Program-made: the position numbers and the translations under genes
The notes under the pieces: generated by a model
What the model was told of the DNA's origin: nothing
What the model saw: the letters and a program-made list of their open reading frames with translations, nothing else
Databases searched by the model: none
In this document: one piece after another, positions 40,168 to 49,928 of the stretch
Layout of the letters: each line of letters opens with the position of its first letter
How positions within the stretch are numbered: position 1 is the stretch's first letter
Source of the DNA: Bacteroidota bacterium
Lineage (GTDB): Bacteria; Bacteroidota; Bacteroidia; AKYH767-A; 2013-40CM-41-45
Direction: 5' to 3'
NCBI GenBank assembly: GCA_016713765.1
Contig: JADJON010000001.1
Span: 558,001 to 622,000 of the forward strand
Length of the DNA: 64,000 nucleotides

Positions 40168-43101
40168 TTATTTCACGGTGAAGCGGATGGATTGTTCGCC
40201 ACGGTCGCTCCGCACTTGCAGCAGGTAGGCGCCGGCAGCCAGTCCGTTGAGCGGAATGGAAATCTCCCGGGTAGCGGACAGTTCACTGTGTTCGGTTTCC
40301 TGCACGAGTTGTCCATTCATGTGCAGGATGCGGAACGACAGCGTTTTCGGTTGAACGCCACCGAACCGGATCGTCAGTTGTTCATGCGCGGGGTTCGGGT
40401 AAACCATCGCGAACCAGTCGGATTGTTCGTTGATACCGGTGATCAGGTCGACGAAAATGCAATCCGTCGCCGTGCATCCGTTACCATCCGTCACGACCAC
40501 GCAATAGGTGCCGGGTGTGGTGACGGTGAATGTCTGAGCGGTGCCGGCTCCGCTGTTCCAGTTATAGCCGGTGAAGCCCGATCCCGCGTTGAGCTGGTAG
40601 GAGGTTGCCAACACGGTCGTGTCGTTTCCGAGGAACACCGACGGAGGCGTATTGATGACGGCTTGTACCGCCACATACTGGCTCGGACAGAATCCATCGG
40701 TAGCCTGTACATAGTAGGTAGTACTGGTCGTTAGGAACGGCGTGGTGAACGAAGCGCCGACTCCCACCTGAGCGCCGCCCGGGCTACTGTACCAGATCAG
40801 TGTTTGCGCGCTGGTCGCGCTGAGCGTAACAGTGCCGCTTCCGCAGCGTGCGCCTCCACTTGTGCCGGGGTCAGGGGTGATGGACCGAATGGTCGCGACC
40901 ACCGACGCGCGCGCCGATGAAGGACAAGTCCCGTTGGAAGCTTCTACATAATAGGTGGTGGTGCTGCTGAGCACCGGTGTCGTGTAACTCAAGCCGGTTG
41001 CTACCTGGTTGCCGCCGCTCGCCGCATCCCACCAGGTCACCAGTGAAGCGGAAGATGAAGCGCCAAGTGTAACGGTGCCGGGTCCGCAGTTGAAAGCGCC
41101 GGTTGTAGTCGGTGTATTGGGTTGGGTATTGATGGTCGCCACGGTAGGAATCCGTGCACTGGAGCAAGGGCCGTTGGAAGCCTGGGCATAGTACGTCGTG
41201 GTAGTCGTCAGATTCGGCGTAACGAAACTATTGCCCGATCCGACTTGTGTACCGCCGGAAGCGGCGTCCCACCAGGTAACCGGATCGCTTGCGGTCGCGG
41301 TCAGCGTCAACGAACCCGATCCGCAACGATCCGCACCGGTGGTCACCGGATCGGCTACGGCCGTATTGATCGTCGCGACTGCTGCTACTCGATTCGACGG
41401 ACAAGTGCTGCCGGCTTGAGCATAGTAGGTGGTAGTACTCGAAATGGAAGGCGTGTTATAGGTGTTGCCGGAGCCCAGCAACGCTCCGCCGGTCGACGCA
41501 CTGTACCACAAGATCGGATCGGTAGCTGAAGCGGAAAGGGTCACACTGCCGGGACCGCATCGCGCCGCGCCGGTAGTCGTCGGGGCGGTGGAGAATGCGA
41601 TGATGGTACGCGTGGTGTCGAAGCGGTTGTTAGCCGGGTAAACGTCGTTCGTGGTACCGGTTACACACCCGAAATTGAATGCACCACCACCGGAGGTGTT
41701 GATCGTGGAGAGGAAGGTGACTGTGTCCGCGTCTTCCGGAAACAGCGGTCCCGCATAGTTGAAGTTCAGGGTCTGCGTGATGGCGCCCGTGATGTTGACG
41801 GTGATCGGAATGTTCGGTACCGTATCGCGACCGAAATTCCGCAGAACGACCTTGACTTGCTGCGTCGCGTTGCCGCAAACGCCTTCGAGTGGTGAAGCAA
41901 GACTGAAGATCGTGATGTAGGTGAGGAAATTCGAAAGCAGTCCATTCGCGTCGGTCTTTACGAGATACGCTTCCTCGTAGTTGAAGCCGAAGCTTGAACT
42001 ATAACCGGCGAAGATGTAGCCGCCATCGGAGGTCGGCATGGCGCTGTACCCGTGGTCGTGGTTATTGCCGCCGTAGGTGCGTGCCCAGATGGAGTCGCCG
42101 TTCGCGTCGACCTTGAACATCCACATGTTCGGATCGATCGGACCGGAGCTGCTGGTGGTGCCGCTGAGAATGAAGTTACCGTCGAGTGTCGGCTCGATCT
42201 CGTGAAAATCGTCGGCCAGTGAACCTCCGTATACTTTGGTCCAGACAACCACTCCGCTCAGATCGGTCTTGACGATATAGCCGTTGTTGCCGTCGGAGCC
42301 GGTACCATCCGTTCCGCCTGCCAGCAGGAATCCGTCCGCAACCGGGTGGATGTATTCAATGTTATCAGTGCCGAGCGTTCCGAATCGCTTAGTCCAGGTC
42401 GTATCACCGGAAGAATTGGTACGCACGAGGTACTGATCAAGTCCGTTACCACCGTTGTTACCCTGTCCGCCGGCGATATAACCACCATCGGCAAGCTGTT
42501 TCACCGAGTTGAAATCCTCGAAGAGTGCTGTTCCATAGCGACGCGACCAGGTTGTGTCGCCGCTGGCGTTCAACTTGAGGAGGAAGCCGTCGAAGTATTG
42601 CGCCGGAGGGGATGTGGTATAGCCGCAAACGATGTATCCGTTATCGCTCGTCTGGACGATCTCCTGCGCGCGGTCTCGACCGGTCCCGCCCCAGGTCTTG
42701 GTCCAGAGGATGTTCCCATTGTCGTCCATCTTGATGATCAATACGTCTTCCGTTCCGGCGCCGTAGCTCGTCGAGTAGCCGCACATGGCGTAATTGCCGT
42801 CGTTGGTGTTGATCACCTTATAGAGCAAGTCCTTCCTGCTGCCGGTGCCGTTGATGCGGCGCGTCCAAATTGTGTCGCCTGAGGTATTGAGCCGAACCAC
42901 GTACGCGTCGGTATCATTCGGAGACCAACTGGAGGTATAGCCGACAGCGATGTAGCCGCCTGACGGACATTCCGCAACATTTCTGAAGGCATCCGTGCTG
43001 GTGCGGGAGAACAGCTTTTCCCAACTGGTCTGTGCACGTGAGGTAATGGCGCAACAGAAGATGGTCGCGACAAACAGGAGTGTTTTCAAGGATAGTTTCA
43101 T
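40168..43101 (-). CDS. secreted repeat protein with Ig-like domains and T9SS sorting domain (977 aa)
   Basis: A signal peptide (MKLSLKTLLFVATIFCCAITSRAQ) is followed by seven or so roughly 50-residue repeats of the type NTSGDTIWTRRING...DGGYIVCGYT (residues about 30-380), consistent with a beta-propeller. A CARDB-like segment (VVLRNFGRDTVPNIPITVNI) comes next. Four Ig-like repeats beginning TTTGAARCGPGSVTLSASA follow, then an SprB-like tail and the sorting domain (MVYPNPAHEQLTIRFGG). It is the second gene of a two-gene operon, 41 bases after its larger paralogue. Probably a surface-exposed protein; no enzymatic motif. Confidence 0.88.
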   Translation of the reverse strand: MKLSLKTLLFVATIFCCAITSRAQTSWEKLFSRTSTDAFRNVAECPSGGYIAVGYTSSWSPNDTDAYVVRLNTSGDTIWTRRINGTGSRKDLLYKVINTNDGNYAMCGYSTSYGAGTEDVLIIKMDDNGNILWTKTWGGTGRDRAQEIVQTSDNGYIVCGYTTSPPAQYFDGFLLKLNASGDTTWSRRYGTALFEDFNSVKQLADGGYIAGGQGNNGGNGLDQYLVRTNSSGDTTWTKRFGTLGTDNIEYIHPVADGFLLAGGTDGTGSDGNNGYIVKTDLSGVVVWTKVYGGSLADDFHEIEPTLDGNFILSGTTSSSGPIDPNMWMFKVDANGDSIWARTYGGNNHDHGYSAMPTSDGGYIFAGYSSSFGFNYEEAYLVKTDANGLLSNFLTYITIFSLASPLEGVCGNATQQVKVVLRNFGRDTVPNIPITVNITGAITQTLNFNYAGPLFPEDADTVTFLSTINTSGGGAFNFGCVTGTTNDVYPANNRFDTTRTIIAFSTAPTTTGAARCGPGSVTLSASATDPILWYSASTGGALLGSGNTYNTPSISSTTTYYAQAGSTCPSNRVAAVATINTAVADPVTTGADRCGSGSLTLTATASDPVTWWDAASGGTQVGSGNSFVTPNLTTTTTYYAQASNGPCSSARIPTVATINTQPNTPTTTGAFNCGPGTVTLGASSSASLVTWWDAASGGNQVATGLSYTTPVLSSTTTYYVEASNGTCPSSARASVVATIRSITPDPGTSGGARCGSGTVTLSATSAQTLIWYSSPGGAQVGVGASFTTPFLTTSTTYYVQATDGFCPSQYVAVQAVINTPPSVFLGNDTTVLATSYQLNAGSGFTGYNWNSGAGTAQTFTVTTPGTYCVVVTDGNGCTATDCIFVDLITGINEQSDWFAMVYPNPAHEQLTIRFGGVQPKTLSFRILHMNGQLVQETEHSELSATREISIPLNGLAAGAYLLQVRSDRGEQSIRFTVK

Positions 43102-43142
43102 ACAGAGGTGGTTAAACGATTTTTCCGTTTACGAGGATTATT

Positions 43143-46100
43143 TTATTCGATGATCAAAGCACGGGTAACACGTCCCTTCGAAGTGCTGAGCTGAAGGAAG
43201 TAAACACCCTGCGCTTTTTCTGACAGGTCGATGCTCTTGCGATAGATGTTCGTCTGCCGGACCGGTTCGAAGAAGATCACACGACCAAGTTGGTCGGTGA
43301 TGCGCAACTCGAAGGATTCCGATACACCCACCGCCGTCACTTCGACACGCCCGTTCGACGGATTGGGGAAGATGTTGAGCTGGATGTCGCCGCTGATGGC
43401 ATTCAGTCCTGTGATGATGTTCACCACAATGGAGTCGCTACCGGTGCAGCCGTTGCCATCGGTAACGGTGACCGAATACGTCCCGCTAACGCCGGTGTTG
43501 ATGGTTTGGGTGGTTGCCGTCGTGCTCCAGAGGTAACTACTGAATCCCGCGCCGGCATCGAGGGTGACGGTTTGGCCGGATAGGATGTTCACCGTATCCG
43601 GGCCGAGGCTGACGACCGGAAGCGTGTTGATCGTGGCGGTAACGGGGACCGGGTTGCTCGGACAGGTGCCGTTGTTGGCGATCACGTAGTAGGTGGTTGT
43701 GGCGCTGAAGGTCGACGTATAGCTGGTGCCGGTGGCAATGAGCGTACCGTTGCTCGGGGCATCGTACCAGCTCATCGGATCTGCCGCTGTTGCGTTTAAT
43801 GTCAGCGAGCCCGGGCCGCAGTTCGAAGCTCCGGTCGTAACGGGATCAGCGGCCAGTGGCAGGATCTCCGCATCAACGGAAGCCGGTGCGCTTTCACATC
43901 CCGTGATACCGGCGATGGCATAGTAGGTCGTTGTTGTCGAGATGACAGGAGTGGTGAATGAAGAGCCGGTGCCGAGCAATGTGCCGCCGCTTGGCGCGTC
44001 GTACCAGGATATCGGATCAGGGGAGCTGGCTGTCAGGGTAACACTACCACTGCCGCAATTCGAAGCACCTGTTACCGTCGGTGTACTGGACGGGCCAGCG
44101 ACGATTGCATCCACGGGAACCCGTACGCTCGGACAACTCAAGCCTGCCTCCACGTAGTAGCTGGTTGTGCTGTTGATCACAGGTGTTGTGAAGCTGCTAC
44201 CGGTACCGAGCAGGTTGCCACCCGTCGGCGCGTCGTACCAGGCGATGGAATCGGTGGAGCTGGCCGTGAGGGTGACAGATCCGGAAATACAGACGCTTCC
44301 GCTCGTCACCGTTGGAGGAGGAGTAACGATGATCTCCGCATCGACCGCCGTGCGCGTACTGGAGCAGCCATTGTTGGCGGCTTCCGCGTAGTAGGTCGTA
44401 GTCGATGTCAGTACCGGGGTGGTGAAGTTGATGCCGCTGCCGATCTGCGTTCCGCCGCTTGCGGCATCCCACCAGGTGACGGGATCGATCGAAGCAGCGG
44501 AGATCACGAGCGTGCCACTGCCGCAACGCGATGCACTGGTACCTACCGGAGGACTGACCACCGTGATGTTGGCTGTCACGGGCGTGCGAACGGAGGCACA
44601 ACCTCCAACCGCTTGCGCGTAATAGGTGGTCGTCGCGCCGAGTACCGGCGTAACGAGTGTCGGGCCGGTGCCGACGAGGTTACCGCCGATGGCCGCGTCA
44701 TACCATTCGATCGGATCGGTGGAAGTGGCGGAGAGTGTTACGGAAGCAGGTCCGCAAGCGGAGGCATCGGTGCCGGTAGGCGCGGCGGCGGAGTTGATGA
44801 TCGCGCGGACCGCGACCGCGGAGGAGGGACAAGCCGTGCCAGCCACCGCGTAGAACGTATCGGTTTCGGTGAGGTAAGGCGTTATATAACTGCTGCCGCT
44901 GCCCAGGAGGAAGCCGTTGCTGGCGAGGTTGTACCAGGAGATCGGGTCAGGAGAGGATGCGGTCAGGGTCACCGCGCCGGGACCGCAGTTCGTCACATCG
45001 GAAGCGGTCGGTGCGGAGGATTGCGCGTTGATGATCGCCTGTACTTCGATGCGGCTGGGGCAGGAGCCGGCCTGCAGGTAGTAACTGGTGGTGCTGCTGA
45101 GGCCGGGTGTGGAGTAGGAGGAACCGCTGCCTACCTGTGTGCCGCCGCTGGCCGCATCCCACCAGGTGAGTGCGTCAGGAGAGTTGGCGCTGAGGGTTAC
45201 GCTGCCGTTGCCGCAACGGGAGCGGTCGAACGCGTTCGAAGCGCCGCTGCCGATCTGCGCGCTGGCGGTAACACGGTTGGAAGCGCAGTTCTGATACGGA
45301 ACGAAGACATACCAATCGTAGAAGTAGTAATAGAAGTTCGGGCCGCTGTTGGAGCCGTAGATCTCCAGCGTACGGGAAACATCGTATGGATACGAAACAC
45401 CGGAGTTATTCCGGAAGAGCCCGAGGCTACCGGCACCAAGCCCGAGCGTGAGATCGTTTTCCTGCGGCACGTCGAAGTTCAGGTAAACCCGACTTTCGCC
45501 CACCGGCAGGTTGATGGTTTTGGATTGCAGGAGGTTGCCAGCTCCGTTGCGTAATTCGATGATCCGGTTGCCGGCAGAGCTCGCGTACACCTTTACCGAA
45601 ACCAGTTTGAAGTTGGTGCGGCTGTCGAATCGCAGTTCTCCGTTGGAAGAAGATCCGCCGCCGCCGATGGTGTTGTCGACCGGGCCGACCTTTGATCCTT
45701 TACCGCGGACGGCTTCGACGAAATAATCCGTAGTAGACGACAGGCTCGGTGTCGTATAGCTCGTGCCGGTGCCGACCAGGTTGCCGCCGGTCGACGCATC
45801 GTACCAGAAGAGCGAGTCGGTTGCCGCGAGTGCGCTGGCGCGCAGGTTCACAGAGCCGGCGTTACAGGAAACCGCCGAAGTGGTGTTCGGGTCCTGGGAA
45901 GGCAGGACGACTTCCACGGTGAGGTAACTGGTGTCGTTGGAATAGGAGATGTCGCTGTTCCGGTGTGGAATGTAAGCAGTCAGGTTCCAGGTGCCGACCG
46001 TCGTAAAGTCGAAGGTCTGATCAAATAAGAGGGTAGCGGAATTGGAAGGCGCAAGTGCGGTGGTCAGCGTATCGTGCAAGGTCCACTGTTGTGAGCCGTT

Positions 46101-47405
46101 ATCAATTACCACGACGACCGGAATATTCGTTTCATTCGTAGCGCCGTAGTTGGTCAACTTCAGGGAAATGGGAACACCGGCGCTCCTGCACAGGGAAGTC
46201 AGCGGGTAATTGTAATTGTCAATGGCGACATCTTTTGTCACGCCGCCGCCCGGACCGAGTTTCACCAGAGCGTAATTCTGATAATTCGAAGCGTTGCGGA
46301 AGTAGCCGAAGTTGGCGTACCCGCCGTCGGAAGTTTCGATGGCACGGTAAGCGTGATCGTGATAAGCGGAACCGTAGGTTACGTTTTCCCATTCCAGATT
46401 GCCGGAGGCATCCAGTTTACCGAGGTAATAATTCGGATTGATGAGACCGAAGGAGCGGGTAATTCCACCAATGATATAACCCCCATCGCTGGTCACTTCG
46501 ACGGTCTTGCCACCGTCTTTCTTGGTACCGCCGAGGTTTTTCGTCCAGAGTGTATCGCCGTTCGCGTCGGTTTTGATGAGGAAGATATCGGTGTCTCCGA
46601 GTCCGTTCGGTGTATCATCGGCATCGCCCACCATCAGGAAACCGCCATCGGCCGGAGTATAGCAAACGTGATGGGATTCCTGGAGACCGGCGAAGTCATA
46701 GTTCTTGTACCACTGCACGGTACCGGCGCTGTCGGTCTTGTAGAGAACATAGTCGCCGTCTTCGAGGCCGTAGCTGTACGATTGACCATTCAGGATGAAT
46801 CCTCCGTCCGGCGTCTGTTGCAGTGAGTTACCGATCTCGTAGCCTTGTCCGCCGATGTTCTTCTGCCAGCGTACCGTGCCGTTGGCATTGAGGCGGATGA
46901 GCCACATGTCGTACCATTGTGTTCCGGTGCTTTGATTATAACCCAGGGCGGCATAACCCCCGTCGGTGGTTTGAATGATCGCTTCGATTTCCTGAATGCC
47001 GTTATCGCCGATCATGCGCGTCCATTGGATGTTGCCGCTGCCGTCGGTCTTGATGATCCAGCCATCGTTGTTCACAGCGCCGAAGGAGCCGGTGAAGCCC
47101 GCGATGACGAAACCACCGTCGCTGGTGATGCGCACCATGTTGGCGAAATCGAATTGCGTGTCGCCGTAGGACCGGTTCCACAGCACATTGCCGTACGCGT
47201 CGGTGCGCACCAGCCAGATGTCGCTTTGTCCGTTGGAATAGGTTTCCGTACCTCCTACCATCACGAATCCGGAATCGGATGTCTGTTCCATCCAACGACC
47301 GTCTTCATCGTAGAAGCCGCCGTACTCTTTCGAGAAGGTGATCTGCGCCTGGACGAGGGAAGTCCATGCGCTCAACAGCACAAGCAGGGAGAAGAATCTT
47401 TTCAT
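43143..47405 (-). CDS. large secreted repeat protein with Ig-like domains and T9SS sorting domain (1420 aa)
   Basis: The start chosen is the ATG at 47405 (MKRFFSLLVLLSAWTSLVQAQ), which gives a clear signal peptide; a farther start adds an unlike tail. Propeller-type repeats (DAYGNVLWNRSYG; TSDGGFVIAGFTGS) fill residues about 25-390. A CARDB-like segment is followed by eight Ig-like repeats of the form CGPGAVTLTASSPDPISWYN, with a jelly-roll-like module (LFRNNSGVSYPYDVSRT...YYYFYDWYV) after the first. The protein ends in a sorting domain (NIFPNPSNGRVEVTAVG). It is a paralogue of the next gene with more Ig repeats. The -7 box CAAAGGTA (reverse strand) lies upstream. Confidence 0.88.
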   Translation of the reverse strand: MKRFFSLLVLLSAWTSLVQAQITFSKEYGGFYDEDGRWMEQTSDSGFVMVGGTETYSNGQSDIWLVRTDAYGNVLWNRSYGDTQFDFANMVRITSDGGFVIAGFTGSFGAVNNDGWIIKTDGSGNIQWTRMIGDNGIQEIEAIIQTTDGGYAALGYNQSTGTQWYDMWLIRLNANGTVRWQKNIGGQGYEIGNSLQQTPDGGFILNGQSYSYGLEDGDYVLYKTDSAGTVQWYKNYDFAGLQESHHVCYTPADGGFLMVGDADDTPNGLGDTDIFLIKTDANGDTLWTKNLGGTKKDGGKTVEVTSDGGYIIGGITRSFGLINPNYYLGKLDASGNLEWENVTYGSAYHDHAYRAIETSDGGYANFGYFRNASNYQNYALVKLGPGGGVTKDVAIDNYNYPLTSLCRSAGVPISLKLTNYGATNETNIPVVVVIDNGSQQWTLHDTLTTALAPSNSATLLFDQTFDFTTVGTWNLTAYIPHRNSDISYSNDTSYLTVEVVLPSQDPNTTSAVSCNAGSVNLRASALAATDSLFWYDASTGGNLVGTGTSYTTPSLSSTTDYFVEAVRGKGSKVGPVDNTIGGGGSSSNGELRFDSRTNFKLVSVKVYASSAGNRIIELRNGAGNLLQSKTINLPVGESRVYLNFDVPQENDLTLGLGAGSLGLFRNNSGVSYPYDVSRTLEIYGSNSGPNFYYYFYDWYVFVPYQNCASNRVTASAQIGSGASNAFDRSRCGNGSVTLSANSPDALTWWDAASGGTQVGSGSSYSTPGLSSTTSYYLQAGSCPSRIEVQAIINAQSSAPTASDVTNCGPGAVTLTASSPDPISWYNLASNGFLLGSGSSYITPYLTETDTFYAVAGTACPSSAVAVRAIINSAAAPTGTDASACGPASVTLSATSTDPIEWYDAAIGGNLVGTGPTLVTPVLGATTTYYAQAVGGCASVRTPVTANITVVSPPVGTSASRCGSGTLVISAASIDPVTWWDAASGGTQIGSGINFTTPVLTSTTTYYAEAANNGCSSTRTAVDAEIIVTPPPTVTSGSVCISGSVTLTASSTDSIAWYDAPTGGNLLGTGSSFTTPVINSTTSYYVEAGLSCPSVRVPVDAIVAGPSSTPTVTGASNCGSGSVTLTASSPDPISWYDAPSGGTLLGTGSSFTTPVISTTTTYYAIAGITGCESAPASVDAEILPLAADPVTTGASNCGPGSLTLNATAADPMSWYDAPSNGTLIATGTSYTSTFSATTTYYVIANNGTCPSNPVPVTATINTLPVVSLGPDTVNILSGQTVTLDAGAGFSSYLWSTTATTQTINTGVSGTYSVTVTDGNGCTGSDSIVVNIITGLNAISGDIQLNIFPNPSNGRVEVTAVGVSESFELRITDQLGRVIFFEPVRQTNIYRKSIDLSEKAQGVYFLQLSTSKGRVTRALIIE

Positions 47406-48174
47406 ATTGAGTCTGAGGGAATTCGAATCACAAAGGTACAGGGGAAGCAAGTCCGTTCTCGGTGTTTTCTGTGAAGAGTGTTCAACATGGGGTGAATGCA
47501 AATGCCGCAGCTTCCAGCCGGTCGGGACCGGTCAGAAGAGAACAAATTCATTCGTATGAAGTTCGGGTCAGGGAGGGCAAACGGGAGACCTATTTACGCC
47601 AAAACCTTGCGAATGGTTCATTTTTTAGCTGAAAATCGGTGCCGGAATGTGTTAAAAATGGGCTTTTCCTGGATTTTAGCAAGGCGGGCATTCGCGCGTT
47701 GTGTTTAACGCCTATCCGAACGATGTTTCGAAGGCCCGTGGAGTACCCTCCGGCCTGATTCCGGTACCATTACCATTGGGCACCCGGGAGCCTCCGTCAG
47801 GATATCGTCTTCGCTCCGACAGGTGGCGCTTGATCGTTGAATGCTTGCTTTTCCAATTAGGCGATTGTGCGATCCAAGGGCCTGTTCCATGATCTTTCTA
47901 CTGTTTCATTAGAAGATACCAAAGCATCCCACGGGCGATTGGTGGTGAAAGGGGAGTGATTGAACACATGGGTGAAATAAGGGTGGGCCGGAACTTTTTT
48001 CCAATCTACCTTCGTATTTATTTTTAATTAAATGAAGATTTTTTTACAAAAAATGAAATAATTATTTTTTATGACAAACATCATCTTATTTTACGATGTT
48101 AAATTTTTCTTTTCTCTTGCATTTAGAAATTGAATTGTTATCCTTTGATGTCGTTAACGTTTTAATCCGTAGTC
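47406..48174. other. 769-base intergenic region between divergent surface-protein operons
   Basis: No convincing gene. Left edge: the reverse-strand -7 element TACCTTTG (47431-47438). Middle: GC-rich sequence with scattered short ORFs lacking recognisable motifs. Right: strongly AT-rich (48015-48170), with a TACCTTCG box at 48007-48014 that may start the next operon, giving a long AT-rich leader. Confidence 0.55.
47431..47438 (-). promoter_or_regulatory. -7 element for the Ig-repeat operon
   Basis: The plus strand reads CAAAGGTA, so the reverse strand has TACCTTTG, a perfect TANNTTTG, 25 bases before the ATG at 47405. No well-spaced -33 TTTG was seen. Confidence 0.5.
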
Positions 48175-49920
48175 ATGAAAACAAAATCAATCAAACTTCA
48201 TTTTTCGAATATTTTAAGGGGGGGGGGATTTTCCCTTGTGTTATTGCTGTTGTCCTTCGGAGTCTCCGGACAATCCTTGGATGTGACATTTAACCCTTCC
48301 GTGTATAATGGTGGATACCATGTGAGTTGCAACGGAGCCAGTGATGGCACCCTGGAGGCGATCATCGTTGGCGGACAGCCGCCTTATTCTTTTCAGTGGT
48401 CAACGGGTGCATATACGAAGACCATTACCAACCTGGCAGCCGGTACATATTCTATTTCCGTTATTGATGCTGCGCAGGACACCATCACCAAGAGCTATAC
48501 GCTGATTGCCTCGGAGGCCCTGACCGGATCGCTCGACGTTTCGACCTATGGAGGCGGGCTCAACGTTTCCGCGCAAGGGGCTGCCGACGGCTGGATCACC
48601 GCTGTCATCGGCGGCGGCGCGACGCCCTATACCTATCAGTGGAGCAATGGAGCCGAGACGGAGACGAATCACGACCTGCCGAGCGGATCGTATTCGGTGA
48701 TTGTCCGGGATGTCAACCAATGCCAGTTGCAACTGTCGACCAGTCTGACACAGCCCACGCCTTTGCATATTGTCAGCATCACCAGTCCGCTGCACAACGG
48801 GTACAACCTCAGTTGCAAGAGCAGCGATGATGGCGCCATTGACCTGACGGTTTCCGGCGGTGTTGCACCTTATACCTATCAGTGGAGCAATGGAAATTTC
48901 ACGCAGGACCTGGCAGACCTGAAAGCCGGCGAGTACACGGTGCTGGTCAAGGACCTGAACGGTGTTGGCGTAACGGCCAGTATCACGCTCACGCAACCCG
49001 TTTCAATCGAGGTGGAATTGACAGCCCCGACCTACCCCAACGGCCACCACACGACCTGTTACAACTGCTCCAACGGCAGTGTGACCACCACGGTCACCGG
49101 CGGGGTGATGCCGTACACCTATTCCTGGAACTCCGGCCAAAGCACCCAGAACCTCTCCAACCTCATGGCCGGCACATATGCAGTGCTGGTTACCGATGCC
49201 AACGGTTGCACCAAACCCGACGTCAAGATCGACCTGACGGAGCCGGACCGGGATGATTGGACGATGATGGGGAATGCCAATAGTAATCCTGATTCTAATT
49301 TCATTGGGACGGTAGATTCCGCGGCCTTTACAATACGATCGAAGAATATTGACCGGATTAGAATTGATCCAACGGGTCAGATCGTATTGAATGGAACGAT
49401 CAAGCTTGATTCGGTAAGCTCAGACAGTATCAGAAGTGTTTTCGTTGACGCAAACGGTTATTTGAGGATTGATGATCCGGGAGGGGGCGGCATACAAATT
49501 TGTTCCAGACCCTCCTACGCCTTTTACAAGAAACTCTGCCCCACAGATGCGAACTACTACTTTTATGGAAGCTTCAATCCGCTGTCAAAACTCGTGATTG
49601 GCGACCCGCTTTCCTTGCCGGGTACCTATAAAATGTACGTGACTGGAGGCATCTTAACTGAAAAGTTAAGAATTGCAGATAAGACGTCCAGTTTTTGGGC
49701 AGATGACGTGTTTAATCTGGATTATGAATTGTTGAGCATTGCTGATTTGGAAAGATATGTACGGGATAATAGGCATCTCCCTGGAATACCAACTTCGAAA
49801 GACGTGGAAGAGGAAGGGATCGACGTAGCCTCCATTCAAGGTAAATTACTCAGAAAAATAGAGGAGTTGCATTTATATATTATTCAGTTGGAGAGCAGAA
49901 TAAAGGTGCTCGAAAAATAG
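48175..49920 (+). CDS. secreted SprB-repeat protein with tail-fiber-like C-terminus and poly-G tract
   Basis: The 581 aa protein has a signal peptide interrupted by a run of ten G at 48218-48227 (ILRGGGFSLVLLLLSFGVSGQ). Four SprB-like repeats of about 80 residues follow (VSCNGASDGTLEAIIVGGQP; LSCKSSDDGAIDLTVSGGVA). The C-terminal third reads ELLSIADLERYVRDNRHLPG and ends in a coiled coil (LLRKIEELHLYIIQLESRIK), as in the tail-fiber-like trimerising ends of many Bacteroidota surface proteins. No T9SS domain is obvious. GC content falls sharply inside the gene near 49250. First of three tightly packed genes. Confidence 0.85.
   Translation: MKTKSIKLHFSNILRGGGFSLVLLLLSFGVSGQSLDVTFNPSVYNGGYHVSCNGASDGTLEAIIVGGQPPYSFQWSTGAYTKTITNLAAGTYSISVIDAAQDTITKSYTLIASEALTGSLDVSTYGGGLNVSAQGAADGWITAVIGGGATPYTYQWSNGAETETNHDLPSGSYSVIVRDVNQCQLQLSTSLTQPTPLHIVSITSPLHNGYNLSCKSSDDGAIDLTVSGGVAPYTYQWSNGNFTQDLADLKAGEYTVLVKDLNGVGVTASITLTQPVSIEVELTAPTYPNGHHTTCYNCSNGSVTTTVTGGVMPYTYSWNSGQSTQNLSNLMAGTYAVLVTDANGCTKPDVKIDLTEPDRDDWTMMGNANSNPDSNFIGTVDSAAFTIRSKNIDRIRIDPTGQIVLNGTIKLDSVSSDSIRSVFVDANGYLRIDDPGGGGIQICSRPSYAFYKKLCPTDANYYFYGSFNPLSKLVIGDPLSLPGTYKMYVTGGILTEKLRIADKTSSFWADDVFNLDYELLSIADLERYVRDNRHLPGIPTSKDVEEEGIDVASIQGKLLRKIEELHLYIIQLESRIKVLEK
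48218..48227 (+). repeat. G10 homopolymer in signal-peptide coding region
   Basis: Ten consecutive G lie 43 bases after the start codon. Loss or gain of one G would shift the frame and abolish the protein, as in known phase-variable surface genes. In the given sequence the frame is open. Confidence 0.9.
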
Positions 49921-49928
49921 TGGCACTA

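Noticed and set aside
47406..48174. Short ORFs in the divergent intergenic region
   Set aside because: No motif, no codon bias and no conserved-looking start; likely chance.
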